From the NCBI GenBank assembly GCA_039812685.1, contig JBDIBB010000062.1:1-23801 (forward strand): 23,801 nucleotides of DNA. Reading direction: 5' to 3'. This stretch comes from JBDIBB01 sp039812685. GTDB lineage: Bacteria > Acidobacteriota > Vicinamibacteria > Vicinamibacterales > JAFNAJ01. Positions 11,511 to 18,473 of this stretch are shown here, in pieces. The notes beneath the pieces are model-generated. The model did no database searches. It worked only from the letters and a program-made list of their open reading frames with translations, and was not told the origin of the DNA. A program made the translations under genes and the position numbers. Within the stretch, counting starts at the first letter, position 1. Every line of letters begins with the position of its first letter.

Positions 11511-12935
11511 TCACGGAAGTCCCTTCGCCACCCGTTCCGTGATCTGATCGCCGATCGCGCGCATCTTCGCCATGATCCCCGCCACGTCCACGGTCCGCAT
11601 CACGCGATCCTCCATCACCACGCGGCCGTGCACGATCGTCGTGCGCACGTCGAGCGGCGTCGCGGCGTAGACCAGCGCGGAATAGACGTCGAAGAACGGC
11701 ACCATGCGCGGCGAGTCGCGGTCGATCACGATGACGTCGGCCAGCTTGCCCGCCTCGAGCGACCCGATCCGATCCTCCATGTGCAGCGCGCGCGCGCCGC
11801 CGCGCGTCGCCATCTCCACCACGTCGACCGCCGGCATCACGTTGCGATCGAGCTTGTTCAGCTTGTGCACCTTCGCCACGTAGCCGAGCTGCCCGATGAT
11901 GTCCAGCGTGTTCCCACTCATCGGGCCGTCGGTGGCCAGGCCCACCCGGACACCCTTGCGGAACATGTCGAGCGCGGGCGCCACGCCCTTGGCCGACTTG
12001 ATGTTGGCCACCATCGCGTGGGCGACCCCCGCATCGCGCGCCGCGATCAGGTCGATGTCCGACGGCGAGACGAAGATGCAGTGCGCCGCCACCATCCGCC
12101 GGTTCAGCAGCCCCAGCGCATCGAGGTACTCCACGGGCGACTGGTTGCGCTCCTTCCGCAGCGTCTCCACCTCGTCGGTCATCTCGGCGACGTGCATGAG
12201 CACCGGCACGTCGAGCTCCTCGGCTTCACGGGCCACCCGCTTCAGGTGCTCGGCATCGAGCGAGTAGGGCGCGTGCGGCGCCAGCGCGGGCGTCACGAGG
12301 GGATCGCCACGGAACTGGCCGATGAACTTCCGCGCGTAGGCGAACCCGCCGTAGGGCTCCGGGGCATCCGGCGACGGGAAGTTGATGATGGTCTCGCCGA
12401 GGACGGCGCGCAGGCCGATCTCCTTCACGGCGCGCGCGATCTCGTCCTCGAAGTAGTACATGTCGGCGAAGGTCGTCACGCCGCCCTGCGCCATCTCCAC
12501 CATCGCGTGCAGCGCGCCCCAGTACGCGAGCTCGCGCGTCATCAGCGCCTTCTCGAGGGGGAAGAGCAGCTTCCTGAGCCGATCGGGCACATCGTCGCCG
12601 AGGCCGCGGAACACGCTCATCGACGCGTGGGTGTGCGTGTTGATCGTGCCGGGCATGACGATGGCGCCCCGCGCGTCCACGACGCGGGACGCCGTGTAGC
12701 CGCTGGCGATCTCCATCGGACCGACGGCGACGATGCGCGCGTCACGGACGACGACGGCGCCGCGATCGAAGATCTCGCGGCGATCGTTCATGGTCACGAC
12801 GTAGCCGTTGGTGACGATCAGGTCGGCCGCGGCCGGAGCGGCCTGGCGCGCCGCGGCCCGCGGCGAGACGACGGTCGAGAGAACCACGGCGGCGGCAAGC
12901 GCGCCGCCGAGCGTCAACGAGACCCTGACGGACAT
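11511..12935 (-). CDS. Exported amidohydrolase, MtaD/SsnA (SAH/MTA deaminase) family
   Basis: A 474-residue metal-dependent hydrolase of the amidohydrolase superfamily, closest in pattern to 5'-methylthioadenosine/S-adenosylhomocysteine deaminases and chlorohydrolase-type enzymes. Metal and catalytic positions are His101 and His103 (NTHTHAS), His220 (APHAPYS), His247 (LMHVAE), His284 (AAHC) and Asp335 (LATDGPMSGN). The family block after His284 reads VANIKSAKGVAP. It differs from typical MtaD proteins in having a clear N-terminal signal peptide (residues 1-30, ending SPRAAARQ), so it should act outside the cytoplasm. ATG 12935 has GGAG 7 bases upstream. The gene lies 116 bases downstream of a second exported deaminase-fold protein on the same strand. 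The substrate is not known; imidazolone, cytosine or triazine-type substrates cannot be excluded. Confidence 0.85.
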   Translation of the reverse strand: MSVRVSLTLGGALAAAVVLSTVVSPRAAARQAAPAAADLIVTNGYVVTMNDRREIFDRGAVVVRDARIVAVGPMEIASGYTASRVVDARGAIVMPGTINTHTHASMSVFRGLGDDVPDRLRKLLFPLEKALMTRELAYWGALHAMVEMAQGGVTTFADMYYFEDEIARAVKEIGLRAVLGETIINFPSPDAPEPYGGFAYARKFIGQFRGDPLVTPALAPHAPYSLDAEHLKRVAREAEELDVPVLMHVAEMTDEVETLRKERNQSPVEYLDALGLLNRRMVAAHCIFVSPSDIDLIAARDAGVAHAMVANIKSAKGVAPALDMFRKGVRVGLATDGPMSGNTLDIIGQLGYVAKVHKLNKLDRNVMPAVDVVEMATRGGARALHMEDRIGSLEAGKLADVIVIDRDSPRMVPFFDVYSALVYAATPLDVRTTIVHGRVVMEDRVMRTVDVAGIMAKMRAIGDQITERVAKGLP

Positions 12936-13051
12936 GGACGGACTCCGTTCGCGAAAGGCGATGCCGCCGGCGCGGCATCGGCGCGGTGCCGAGGATATCC
13001 CGAGTTCCAGCAGGACGCGCGTCACCAGCGGCCTCCGGCCGGCCGCGGCGG

Positions 13052-14092
13052 CTATCGGGCCGGCGCGGCGATGCCCGTCTGTCGTTCGAGAAACCGCTCA
13101 ACCGCCGTGGGGTTGAACCTGGCGACGCTGAAGGGCTTCGGCAGGAAGGTCTCCACGGTCGCGGCCTTCAGCCGACCCTGCCCATCCGACAGGATGAGCA
13201 GCGTGGCGGGCTCTCCCCTGGACGTGCCGAAGCTGCTGTAGTCGAAGGCGTACTGCCGCTCGCGATACGCGACGCGCGGCCACGCGCCTGGCTCCCCCTC
13301 CACGACGATCGCGCGTAACGCGTAGTCGCGCTCCGTCGCCGCCTGCTGGATGACGCCTCCAACCGCGAACCGATAGTGAAACGCCGCATCGTCGGCGCCT
13401 GCCGAACGGTAGATCCGGCCGGAGGCCGAGAGCCCCGCCGCGCCCGTGTGACGATCGGCGGCCGTGAACAGCGTGATCCCGCCGCGCCGGGCCTCGCGCG
13501 CCGCCGCCACCAGCCGGTCGATCTCCCCCGCCGGCAGCCCGAGCGACGCGGGCTCGACGTCTGGCGTCGATTCCTCCTCGAACAGCCCGTCGGCGAAGCG
13601 CCGAACGACGATCGTGCGGTCGACGGCCAGCCCGCACACCCAGAGCAGCGATCGGTACTCGGTGGTGGCGCGCATGTAGTCGCGGCAGTCGCCACAGCCG
13701 CGCGAGTCGCCCTCGCACGTCTGCGAGTGAAACGCGATGAACCGCACCTCGCGCCGCGCCGCCTCGGCGCCCACGAGCGCCGTCGCGTGGTTCATCACCG
13801 ACACCTCGCCGTGCACGGCCTGCGGCACGCCGTACTCGGTGTTGCCGCCGACGGCCACCACCTCGCGGCCCTCGTGCGTGAAGCTCGTGGCCGCCCGCAC
13901 GTGGTGACCGGAGATCACGGGATCGGTGCCGGCCAGCGCCGCGGCATCCAGCGCGCGGCCCATGCGGGCCAGCAGGGCGGGATCGTCGATGCGGACTGGC
14001 GACTCGGACGAGAGCGTCCACGGGGCGGTCGGTGGCGGCGTCGAGCATCCGGTGCTCGCGAGCGCGAAGACGAGGACGAACCTGAAGCGCAT
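13052..14092 (-). CDS. Cytidine-deaminase-fold lipoprotein
   Basis: A 346-residue protein with a signal peptide and lipobox (ASTGC, Cys16), so probably membrane-anchored outside the cytoplasm. Residues about 60-165 carry a full cytidine-deaminase signature: GGNTEYG (Asn84, Glu86), the H-x-E motif VHGEVSVM (zinc ligand His94, proton shuttle Glu96) and CGDC (Cys133, Cys136) in the place of the usual PCGxC. Residues about 195-330 look like a second deaminase-like domain (FHYRFAVGGVIQQAA, YRERQYAFDYSSFGTSRG) that lacks both motifs, much as E. coli Cdd pairs an active and an inactive domain. ATG 14092 has GGAG 7 bases upstream. Cytidine deaminases are normally cytoplasmic, so an exported one is unusual. 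The substrate is unknown. The reading of the first domain is solid; that of the second is tentative. Confidence 0.75.
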   Translation of the reverse strand: MRFRFVLVFALASTGCSTPPPTAPWTLSSESPVRIDDPALLARMGRALDAAALAGTDPVISGHHVRAATSFTHEGREVVAVGGNTEYGVPQAVHGEVSVMNHATALVGAEAARREVRFIAFHSQTCEGDSRGCGDCRDYMRATTEYRSLLWVCGLAVDRTIVVRRFADGLFEEESTPDVEPASLGLPAGEIDRLVAAAREARRGGITLFTAADRHTGAAGLSASGRIYRSAGADDAAFHYRFAVGGVIQQAATERDYALRAIVVEGEPGAWPRVAYRERQYAFDYSSFGTSRGEPATLLILSDGQGRLKAATVETFLPKPFSVARFNPTAVERFLERQTGIAAPAR

Positions 14093-14164
14093 GGGGGAAC
14101 TCCGGAGCATCGTTCGGGAACGACCGCCACGCCAGCCGTGCGGCGCCTTGGAAGCGGATTCGGG

Positions 14165-14170
14165 ATTCTA
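14165..14170 (-). promoter_or_regulatory. Candidate -10 element of the deaminase lipoprotein gene
   Basis: TAGAAT (5 of 6 to consensus) would start transcription about 65 bases before the ATG, leaving room for the Shine-Dalgarno that is present. No good -35 was found at 16-18 bases. Confidence 0.3.
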
Positions 14171-14411
14171 CACAGAGCCGTCACACCAGCACGCCGGGGC
14201 GCCGATGGCGGTGAGTCTGCTCAGCTGGTGTGGGCTCCCGCCAAAGCGAGGTCACGCCACGAGGCGGCGGGATCCCACCTCCGGATTTCGTGATCGCGCG
14301 TGCAGTTCGGTAATCGGCCAATCGCCCTGAACCCCGCCAGCCCGGCCATCGCCGCGACCGGGGCTGGCCCGCGACTTGCCGCATCGCCTCGCAATGCCGC
14401 CCGGAGGCGGC

Positions 14412-14419
14412 GGAGGAGG
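14412..14419 (+). promoter_or_regulatory. Ribosome binding site that decides a GTG start
   Basis: GGAGGAGG ends 4 bases before GTG 14424, with its first GGAGG 7 bases from it. Start codons at 14376 (TTG) and 14394 (ATG) lie upstream of this site and have no such signal. The GTG also places the first zinc-ribbon CxxC at the very N-terminus. Confidence 0.6.
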
Positions 14420-14423
14420 CGAC

Positions 14424-15944
14424 GTGCGTTGCGGCGAATGCGAGGCTGCCGGCCTCGTGGAACCGTGCTTCTGCTCCTGCTGCGGGCGGCCCCTGGCGGC
14501 GACGGGCTCGCGAACGGCCATCGCGGCAACGGCCGCCGGTACGCCCGGGTCTCACGCCTGCGCCAGTTGCGGCGTGGAGACGTCCATCGATCGGGAACTG
14601 TGTGGGCCGTGCGAGGAGGCGTTCCAGCGGGTGCTGACGCCGGCACAGGCCGAAGCGGCGCCCGATCCGGCGGCGCCAGGCGCCGACAACGGACCGCTGG
14701 ACATCGGCCCCGCGGTGGAAGCGGCCGAAACCACCGTCTCCCTGGTGGACGAACCCCGGACGCCTGCCGCCGGCGATCTCCCCGAACTGCCCTTCGGCGT
14801 GTACTCCGTCCCGTCGCCCGAAGCGATGGCGGATCCCATCGGGGCGGCCGAGTCAGCCGACCACACGCCCCTGCCGGAACCAAGACCCTGGTGGGAGATG
14901 TCGGAACCGGCTGCCTCGGCGGTGAAGCCGCCGGTCGCGGCGACTGCCGAAGACGCAGCAGCGGCGGCCTCGCCCGCCAGCGAGCCGACGCCGGCTGACA
15001 CGATGCCAGCCCCGCCGCCGTCGCCGACGGCGGCGCCGCCGGTTCCGCGTGTCGCCGATTCGGTCACCACGAGACCCGTGGATCCTCCAACCCCGCCGGA
15101 TCGCCATGTGAGGCCCTGTCGGCCCAAGGTGCCGCCACCGGTCCGCCGTCCCGGCCGCACCCGCCAGTCGGCCGCCCGGCTTGCCGGGATCGCCGTGGCC
15201 ACGGCGGCCGTGTGCACCGTCGGGCTGATCGGCGTCCCGCACCTGCTCGATCTCACGTGGCGTGCGCCGGCGGGATCGGGCGCGCCCGACTGGGATACCG
15301 TGACGCCACTGCCCGACACGTCGTCGCTGGTTCCGCCCATCGACCCGTCGGCGCCATCGGTCGTTCCCGAGGCTCCGGCTGCGCCGCCGGCATCGGTCGA
15401 CACGCCCGCGTCGGGCGCGCAGAAGTCGACCGCCGAGCGCCCCGCCACCCGGGCGACGGGTCCGGGCACGCCGAAGCCAGCGGCGCGAATTCAACCGTCG
15501 AAGGCTGCCCAGGCGAAACCGGGCCCGGCTGGCGCGGCTCCGGCGGCCGAGGCGCCGGCCGAACTGCCCACGACCGTCCCCAGCGTGGTCCCGCCGGTGG
15601 CCATCGCACCGGAGCCGGCGCCGACCCGCGTCGAGGAACCGCTGGGCCAGGCGTTCGAGGTGACGCAGGTGGACGTGCGGCCGCAGGTCACGCGGCAGGT
15701 CGCCCCGAGGCGTCCCGACAATCGCACGACGGCCGACGTGGTCGTGGTGCGCGTGCTGGTCTCACCGGCCGGACGCGCGGCCGACGTGCGCGTCGTGCGC
15801 GGCGCGAAGGGGCTGCCGGCCTACGACGCGGCCGCCGTCGAGGCGGTCAGGCGCTGGAGCTTCAGCCCGGCGCAGAGGCGGTCACGCCCCGTGAGCTGCT
15901 GGGTGCACGTCGGCGTGCCCTTCGCCGCCGAGGAAGGGGAATAG
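14424..15944 (+). CDS. Zinc-ribbon / TonB C-terminal domain membrane protein
   Basis: A 506-residue single-pass protein. Residues 1-65 hold two cysteine clusters that look like a double zinc ribbon: C3-x2-C6 with C17-x2-C20, and C46-x2-C49 with C60-x2-C63. A Pro/Ala/Thr-rich low-complexity stretch follows to about residue 250, then one transmembrane helix at about 253-275 (AGIAVATAAVCTVGLIGV) after a basic stretch (RRPGRTRQSAARL). A second Pro/Ala-rich linker leads to a TonB-type C-terminal domain at about 408-505 (TADVVVVRVLVSPAGRAADV, AVRRWSFSPA). The basic residues before the helix predict the ribbons inside the cell and the TonB domain in the periplasm. TonB proteins normally have only a short cytoplasmic tail, so the ribbons are odd. 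No ExbB/ExbD genes are nearby, so energy coupling is unproven; many such C-terminal domains occur in sensor-like proteins. The gene stops 7 bases before the convergent thrE stop. Confidence 0.8.
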   Translation: MRCGECEAAGLVEPCFCSCCGRPLAATGSRTAIAATAAGTPGSHACASCGVETSIDRELCGPCEEAFQRVLTPAQAEAAPDPAAPGADNGPLDIGPAVEAAETTVSLVDEPRTPAAGDLPELPFGVYSVPSPEAMADPIGAAESADHTPLPEPRPWWEMSEPAASAVKPPVAATAEDAAAAASPASEPTPADTMPAPPPSPTAAPPVPRVADSVTTRPVDPPTPPDRHVRPCRPKVPPPVRRPGRTRQSAARLAGIAVATAAVCTVGLIGVPHLLDLTWRAPAGSGAPDWDTVTPLPDTSSLVPPIDPSAPSVVPEAPAAPPASVDTPASGAQKSTAERPATRATGPGTPKPAARIQPSKAAQAKPGPAGAAPAAEAPAELPTTVPSVVPPVAIAPEPAPTRVEEPLGQAFEVTQVDVRPQVTRQVAPRRPDNRTTADVVVVRVLVSPAGRAADVRVVRGAKGLPAYDAAAVEAVRRWSFSPAQRRSRPVSCWVHVGVPFAAEEGE

Positions 15945-15951
15945 GCCGCGA

Positions 15952-17208
15952 TCAGGACGGTTTCGCGCGCCGCAGCGGCACGATGACGTTGGCCAGGAGG
16001 AAACCGGCGGCCAGGGCCACGGCCGTCAGCGTCATGGTGAACGCGGCATCGATGCCAGCCACCGTCTGAGCGTCGAGCAGCGCGGTCATCGACCGGAACC
16101 CGAGGCTGCCAGGCACCAGCAGCAGCACGCCCGGCGTGAAGACCACCGCCTGGGGCCCGAAGCGCAGCCGGTCGTAGACGTTGGCGACCAGGCCGACGCC
16201 CAGGCTTCCCACTGCGGCGCCCAGTTCCGGCCCGAGCGTCCGCTGGCCCGCCTGCATGCCGAAGTAGCCGACGAGCGACGCGACGTAGATCCAGGGCAGG
16301 TCGCGCCGGCGCGCGCCGAGCAGCAGCGAGAACACCAACGGCGCCAGCGCCAGGGCCACGTACAGCGTTGACGACGGCAGCTTCTGCACGGCCGCCGATC
16401 GCAACGGGCCATGCGCGGCGGTCACCAGCGTCGCGGCCAGCGCCACGCCGACCACCAGCGCGAGGAGGACGACGACCGCGCCGCCCAGCCGCGCGGTGCC
16501 CGACGCCAGGTGTCGACTGGTGAGTTCCGTCATCGCCTGCGTGAGCGTCAGCCCTGGCAGCACGATGATGATGCCGGCCAGCGTGGCCGTGGAGATCGCC
16601 AGCGCGTAACCGCCGGACACCAGCAGCGAGACGATCAGTGATCCGAGGAACGCGGCTGCGAACTCGAACAGGTAACTGGGCAGGGTGAAGCGGCTGAAGA
16701 CGAGCGAGAGCAGGCCGATGCCCAGGCCCACGAGCCCCGCGGCCTGCACCTCGGCGAGCCCTCCGCCGAGGAAGCGGCACCCTACCGCCGAGGCCAGCGC
16801 ATAGGCCAGCAGGCGCACGCCCCAGTGATACGGGTGCGCGGCGGCCGCCACCGCGTCCACGCGCGCCGAGCCCTCGGCGGCGCGCAGGCGCCCGGCCTGC
16901 ACGTCGCGCGCGACGCGATCGATGGCGGCGAGCTTGCCGAGGTCCACCGAGCCGGGCTCCACGCGCAGCAGGTGCGTCCGCTGGCGCTCGACGGGCCCGA
17001 AGGCCGCGAAGATCGAGGTGGGCGTGGTGAAGAACTGTCCCTCGAGCCCGAGGCGATGGCTGGCGTCGAGCAGCACCTCCTCGAGCCGCGGCGCGGGCGT
17101 GCCGGCCGTGTGCAGCGCGAGGCCGAGCCGCATCACGAACCCGATCGAGGCGTCGACATCGGGCCCGTGCACCTCGACGGCGGGCGGGCGCCGCGCGGCG
17201 CCGTTCAT
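15952..17208 (-). CDS. thrE: Threonine/serine exporter, ThrE family
   Basis: A 418-residue inner-membrane protein of the ThrE family, which exports threonine and serine using the proton gradient. Both family halves are present in one chain, as in Corynebacterium ThrE. The N-terminal hydrophilic part plus first helices (FVMRLGLALHTAGTPAPRLEEVL, QFFTTPTSIFAAFG, RVEPGSVDLGKL) matches the DUF1212 domain. The C-terminal ThrE_2-type half has about five helices and the motif QAVVFTPGVLLLVPGSLGFR. About ten hydrophobic helices are seen in all. ATG 17208 has GGAG 6 bases upstream. It follows msrB by 33 bases, probably in one operon. The dehydratase at 6237-7217 acts on related amino acids but is about 10 kb away, so no functional tie is claimed. 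Confidence 0.9.
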   Translation of the reverse strand: MNGAARRPPAVEVHGPDVDASIGFVMRLGLALHTAGTPAPRLEEVLLDASHRLGLEGQFFTTPTSIFAAFGPVERQRTHLLRVEPGSVDLGKLAAIDRVARDVQAGRLRAAEGSARVDAVAAAAHPYHWGVRLLAYALASAVGCRFLGGGLAEVQAAGLVGLGIGLLSLVFSRFTLPSYLFEFAAAFLGSLIVSLLVSGGYALAISTATLAGIIIVLPGLTLTQAMTELTSRHLASGTARLGGAVVVLLALVVGVALAATLVTAAHGPLRSAAVQKLPSSTLYVALALAPLVFSLLLGARRRDLPWIYVASLVGYFGMQAGQRTLGPELGAAVGSLGVGLVANVYDRLRFGPQAVVFTPGVLLLVPGSLGFRSMTALLDAQTVAGIDAAFTMTLTAVALAAGFLLANVIVPLRRAKPS

Positions 17209-17241
17209 GGCCGCTCCGGCCGCGCGACGCCAGCGATGCGG

Positions 17242-17658
17242 CTATCGCCCATCGGGCGCGCCCGCGGGCACGAAGCGCAGCGCGACGCCGTTGGTGCAAT
17301 AGCGCTGGCCCGTGGGCGGCGGCCCGTCCTCGAAGACGTGCCCGAGGTGGCCACCGCAGCGCGCGCAGTGCACCTCCGTGCGTGCCATGGCAAGCGTGGT
17401 GTCGACCGATGTGGACACGCTGCCGGCCACGGGCTGCCAGAAACTGGGCCACCCGCTGCCACTGTCGTACTTCGCCGCCGACTCGAAGAGCGGCGCGCCA
17501 CAGCCGGCGCACCGGAACGTGCCCGCACGGTGCTCGCCGTTGAGCGCGCTCGAGCCGGCGCGTTCGGTGCCGTGGCGCCGCAGCACTTGATACTGCTCCG
17601 GCGTGAGGTCGCGCCGCCACTCCTCATCGGCTCGTTCGAACGGAAATCGATGGTCCAT
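17242..17658 (-). CDS. msrB: Peptide methionine (R)-S-oxide reductase
   Basis: Repairs the R form of methionine sulfoxide in proteins. The 138-residue protein shows the SelR/MsrB fold: zinc-binding CxxC pairs at C50/C53 (CAGC) and C98/C101 (CARC), the substrate motif SGSGWPSFWQP, HLGHVF, and the catalytic Cys121 in RYCTNGVALRF. The last motif replaces the more common RYCINS with RYCTNG, but the catalytic cysteine is intact. No signal peptide is present, so it should be cytoplasmic. ATG 17658 was chosen from the usual MsrB N-terminus; it has no clear Shine-Dalgarno. The frame stays open far upstream, but the extension is not protein-like. Probably co-transcribed with thrE downstream. Confidence 0.93.
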   Translation of the reverse strand: MDHRFPFERADEEWRRDLTPEQYQVLRRHGTERAGSSALNGEHRAGTFRCAGCGAPLFESAAKYDSGSGWPSFWQPVAGSVSTSVDTTLAMARTEVHCARCGGHLGHVFEDGPPPTGQRYCTNGVALRFVPAGAPDGR

Positions 17659-17829
17659 GGGTTCGGGGATTCGAGGCTGGCCGCCGATGCGCGGCTTCCA
17701 CCTATTCTGTCGCGACCCTCTCCCGTTTTCTACTTCCTCGCGTCCCGCTTCCCCGGCACCCTGGCGCTGGCGCGCGGGCCACGCGATGCGACCCGCCGCG
17801 GGGGCGGATCCCCGACGCGATGCCCGAAG

Positions 17830-17864
17830 GCACGCACGATCCGCCCGCAGGCGGACGTGCGTGC
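17830..17864 (-). terminator. Strong hairpin after the 118-residue gene
   Basis: Two nested perfect arms: GCACGCAC (17830-17837) with GTGCGTGC (17857-17864), and CCGCC (17841-17845) with GGCGG (17850-17854) around a CGCA loop, with a small asymmetric internal loop between. It lies 52 bases after the stop of the small gene and well before msrB. No T-run follows, so termination is inferred from position. Confidence 0.42.
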
Positions 17865-17915
17865 TGGTTGCAGGCCGTGGGGTGCCGGCGGCGCTCCGCG
17901 TGCGAACCCTGACGT

Positions 17916-18272
17916 TCAGCGATCGCAGGCGGCTTGTCTGGGAATCAGCCCGGCCTCGCAGGAGCCGAGGGCGGTGCCGAACTGTCGCACCGCCGCGGGC
18001 GCGGGCGCACGGCTCGCGAACCGCCAGTGCTCCAGGATGCGGTCGCGCCGCAGCCGGGCCTCGGCGAGGTCGTCGGTGCCCAGCGAGTGCCGCACCCGTT
18101 CCTGACGCCAGCCGTCGTGGATCAGCGTGTACGCAATCCACCACAGGCGGCCGTTTCGCCACAGGTGGTGGTTCTGGCCGAGTCGTTGACCTCGAGGACT
18201 GTCGGGATCCAGCGCCAGCTGGATGAGCGGCGATGGTGACGGGTGGGAACCAGCTCGTGCGGGCAGGTGCAT
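17916..18272 (-). CDS. Small protein of unknown function with an integrase arm-like motif
   Basis: A 118-residue protein I do not recognise as a named family. The core, residues about 34-80, reads HHLWRNGRLWWIAYTLI, then RVRHSLGTDDLAEARLRRD. That pattern (two short aromatic strands, a basic strand, 'SLGT', then an AR-rich helix) resembles the N-terminal arm-type DNA-binding domain of tyrosine integrases. There is no catalytic domain after it, nor any in the next 250 bases, so it is either a stand-alone DNA-binding protein or a relic. ATG 18272 is supported by AGGGGAG 8 bases upstream. That Shine-Dalgarno lies in and beside the loop of a perfect hairpin. The gene has its own candidate promoter, a long structured leader and hairpins on both sides, so it is probably a separate transcription unit. 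That the frame is translated is supported by the start context and the motif, not by homology I can prove. Confidence 0.6.
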   Translation of the reverse strand: MHLPARAGSHPSPSPLIQLALDPDSPRGQRLGQNHHLWRNGRLWWIAYTLIHDGWRQERVRHSLGTDDLAEARLRRDRILEHWRFASRAPAPAAVRQFGTALGSCEAGLIPRQAACDR

Positions 18273-18300
18273 GGTGTCTTCTCCCCTTGAAGAAGACACC
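18273..18300 (-). promoter_or_regulatory. Perfect hairpin holding the Shine-Dalgarno of the small gene
   Basis: On the mRNA strand GGTGTCTTCT pairs with AGAAGACACC (10 of 10) around the loop TCAAGGGG, and the second arm ends at the base before the ATG. The Shine-Dalgarno AGGGGAG spans the loop and the first two bases of the 3' arm. The stem could hide the start region or present the GGGG in the loop. The same palindrome could be a DNA operator. Confidence 0.65.
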
Positions 18301-18466
18301 CGGAGGACGGTGCTGACCGTCGGACACTTCGTTGTCCAGGCCGCTCGGCCAGGACCCCATCGCAGCCGCCCACGTGACGCAACGGCTGCTAGGCACCTTG
18401 GGTTGTCCGTCCCAGGTTGCCGGATTCGCCCCGCCAGCTCACGGGGGCGGACCACTCCGGATGTCG
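18273..18466 (-). promoter_or_regulatory. Candidate structured 5' leader RNA
   Basis: From the predicted start near 18466 to the ATG the RNA contains seven consecutive possible helices. H1: CCGGA (18456-18460) with TCCGG (18420-18424), enclosing CGCCCC (18444-18449) with GGGGCG (18427-18432). H2: 18411-18418 with 18395-18402, with one bulge. H3: a perfect 7-bp stem, 18383-18389 with 18362-18368. H4: GTCC-T-GGCC with GGCC-T-GGAC, 18334-18355. H5: GGACA with TGTCC, 18322-18337. H6: GACGGT with ACCGTC, 18306-18321, with a 4-base loop. H7: the start-codon hairpin, 18273-18300. H4 and H5 share bases and exclude each other. It resembles a cis-regulatory leader, but I cannot assign it to a known riboswitch class. 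Confidence 0.5.
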
Positions 18467-18473
18467 ATGGGGA

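Larger units (their letters stand above)
14093..14423. other. Divergent intergenic region
   Basis: 331 bases separate two divergently transcribed genes and should hold both promoters. On the minus strand a good -10 (TAGAAT, 14165-14170) is visible. The plus-strand promoter could not be placed; the least GC-rich part is around 14285-14330. An imperfect inverted repeat (CCAGCCC at 14337-14343 with GGGCTGG at 14361-14367) lies before the zinc-ribbon gene. I see no coding sequence here. Confidence 0.4.

Noticed and set aside
14181..14883. Minus-strand open frames across the promoter region and 5' part of the zinc-ribbon gene
   Set aside because: Translations are R/P/A-rich without motif, whereas the plus strand has a strong Shine-Dalgarno and cysteine motifs.
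17659..18396. N-terminal extension of msrB of about 245 codons
   Set aside because: The extension is R/P/A-rich without structure and overlaps the small gene and its leader; MsrB begins normally at 17658.
18390..18424. Possible SAM-I/SAM-IV riboswitch core (GGCAACC...GGTGCC)
   Set aside because: The kink-turn helix and the conserved bases of the other junctions could not be found, and the downstream gene is unrelated to methionine or SAM metabolism. Kept only as a resemblance.
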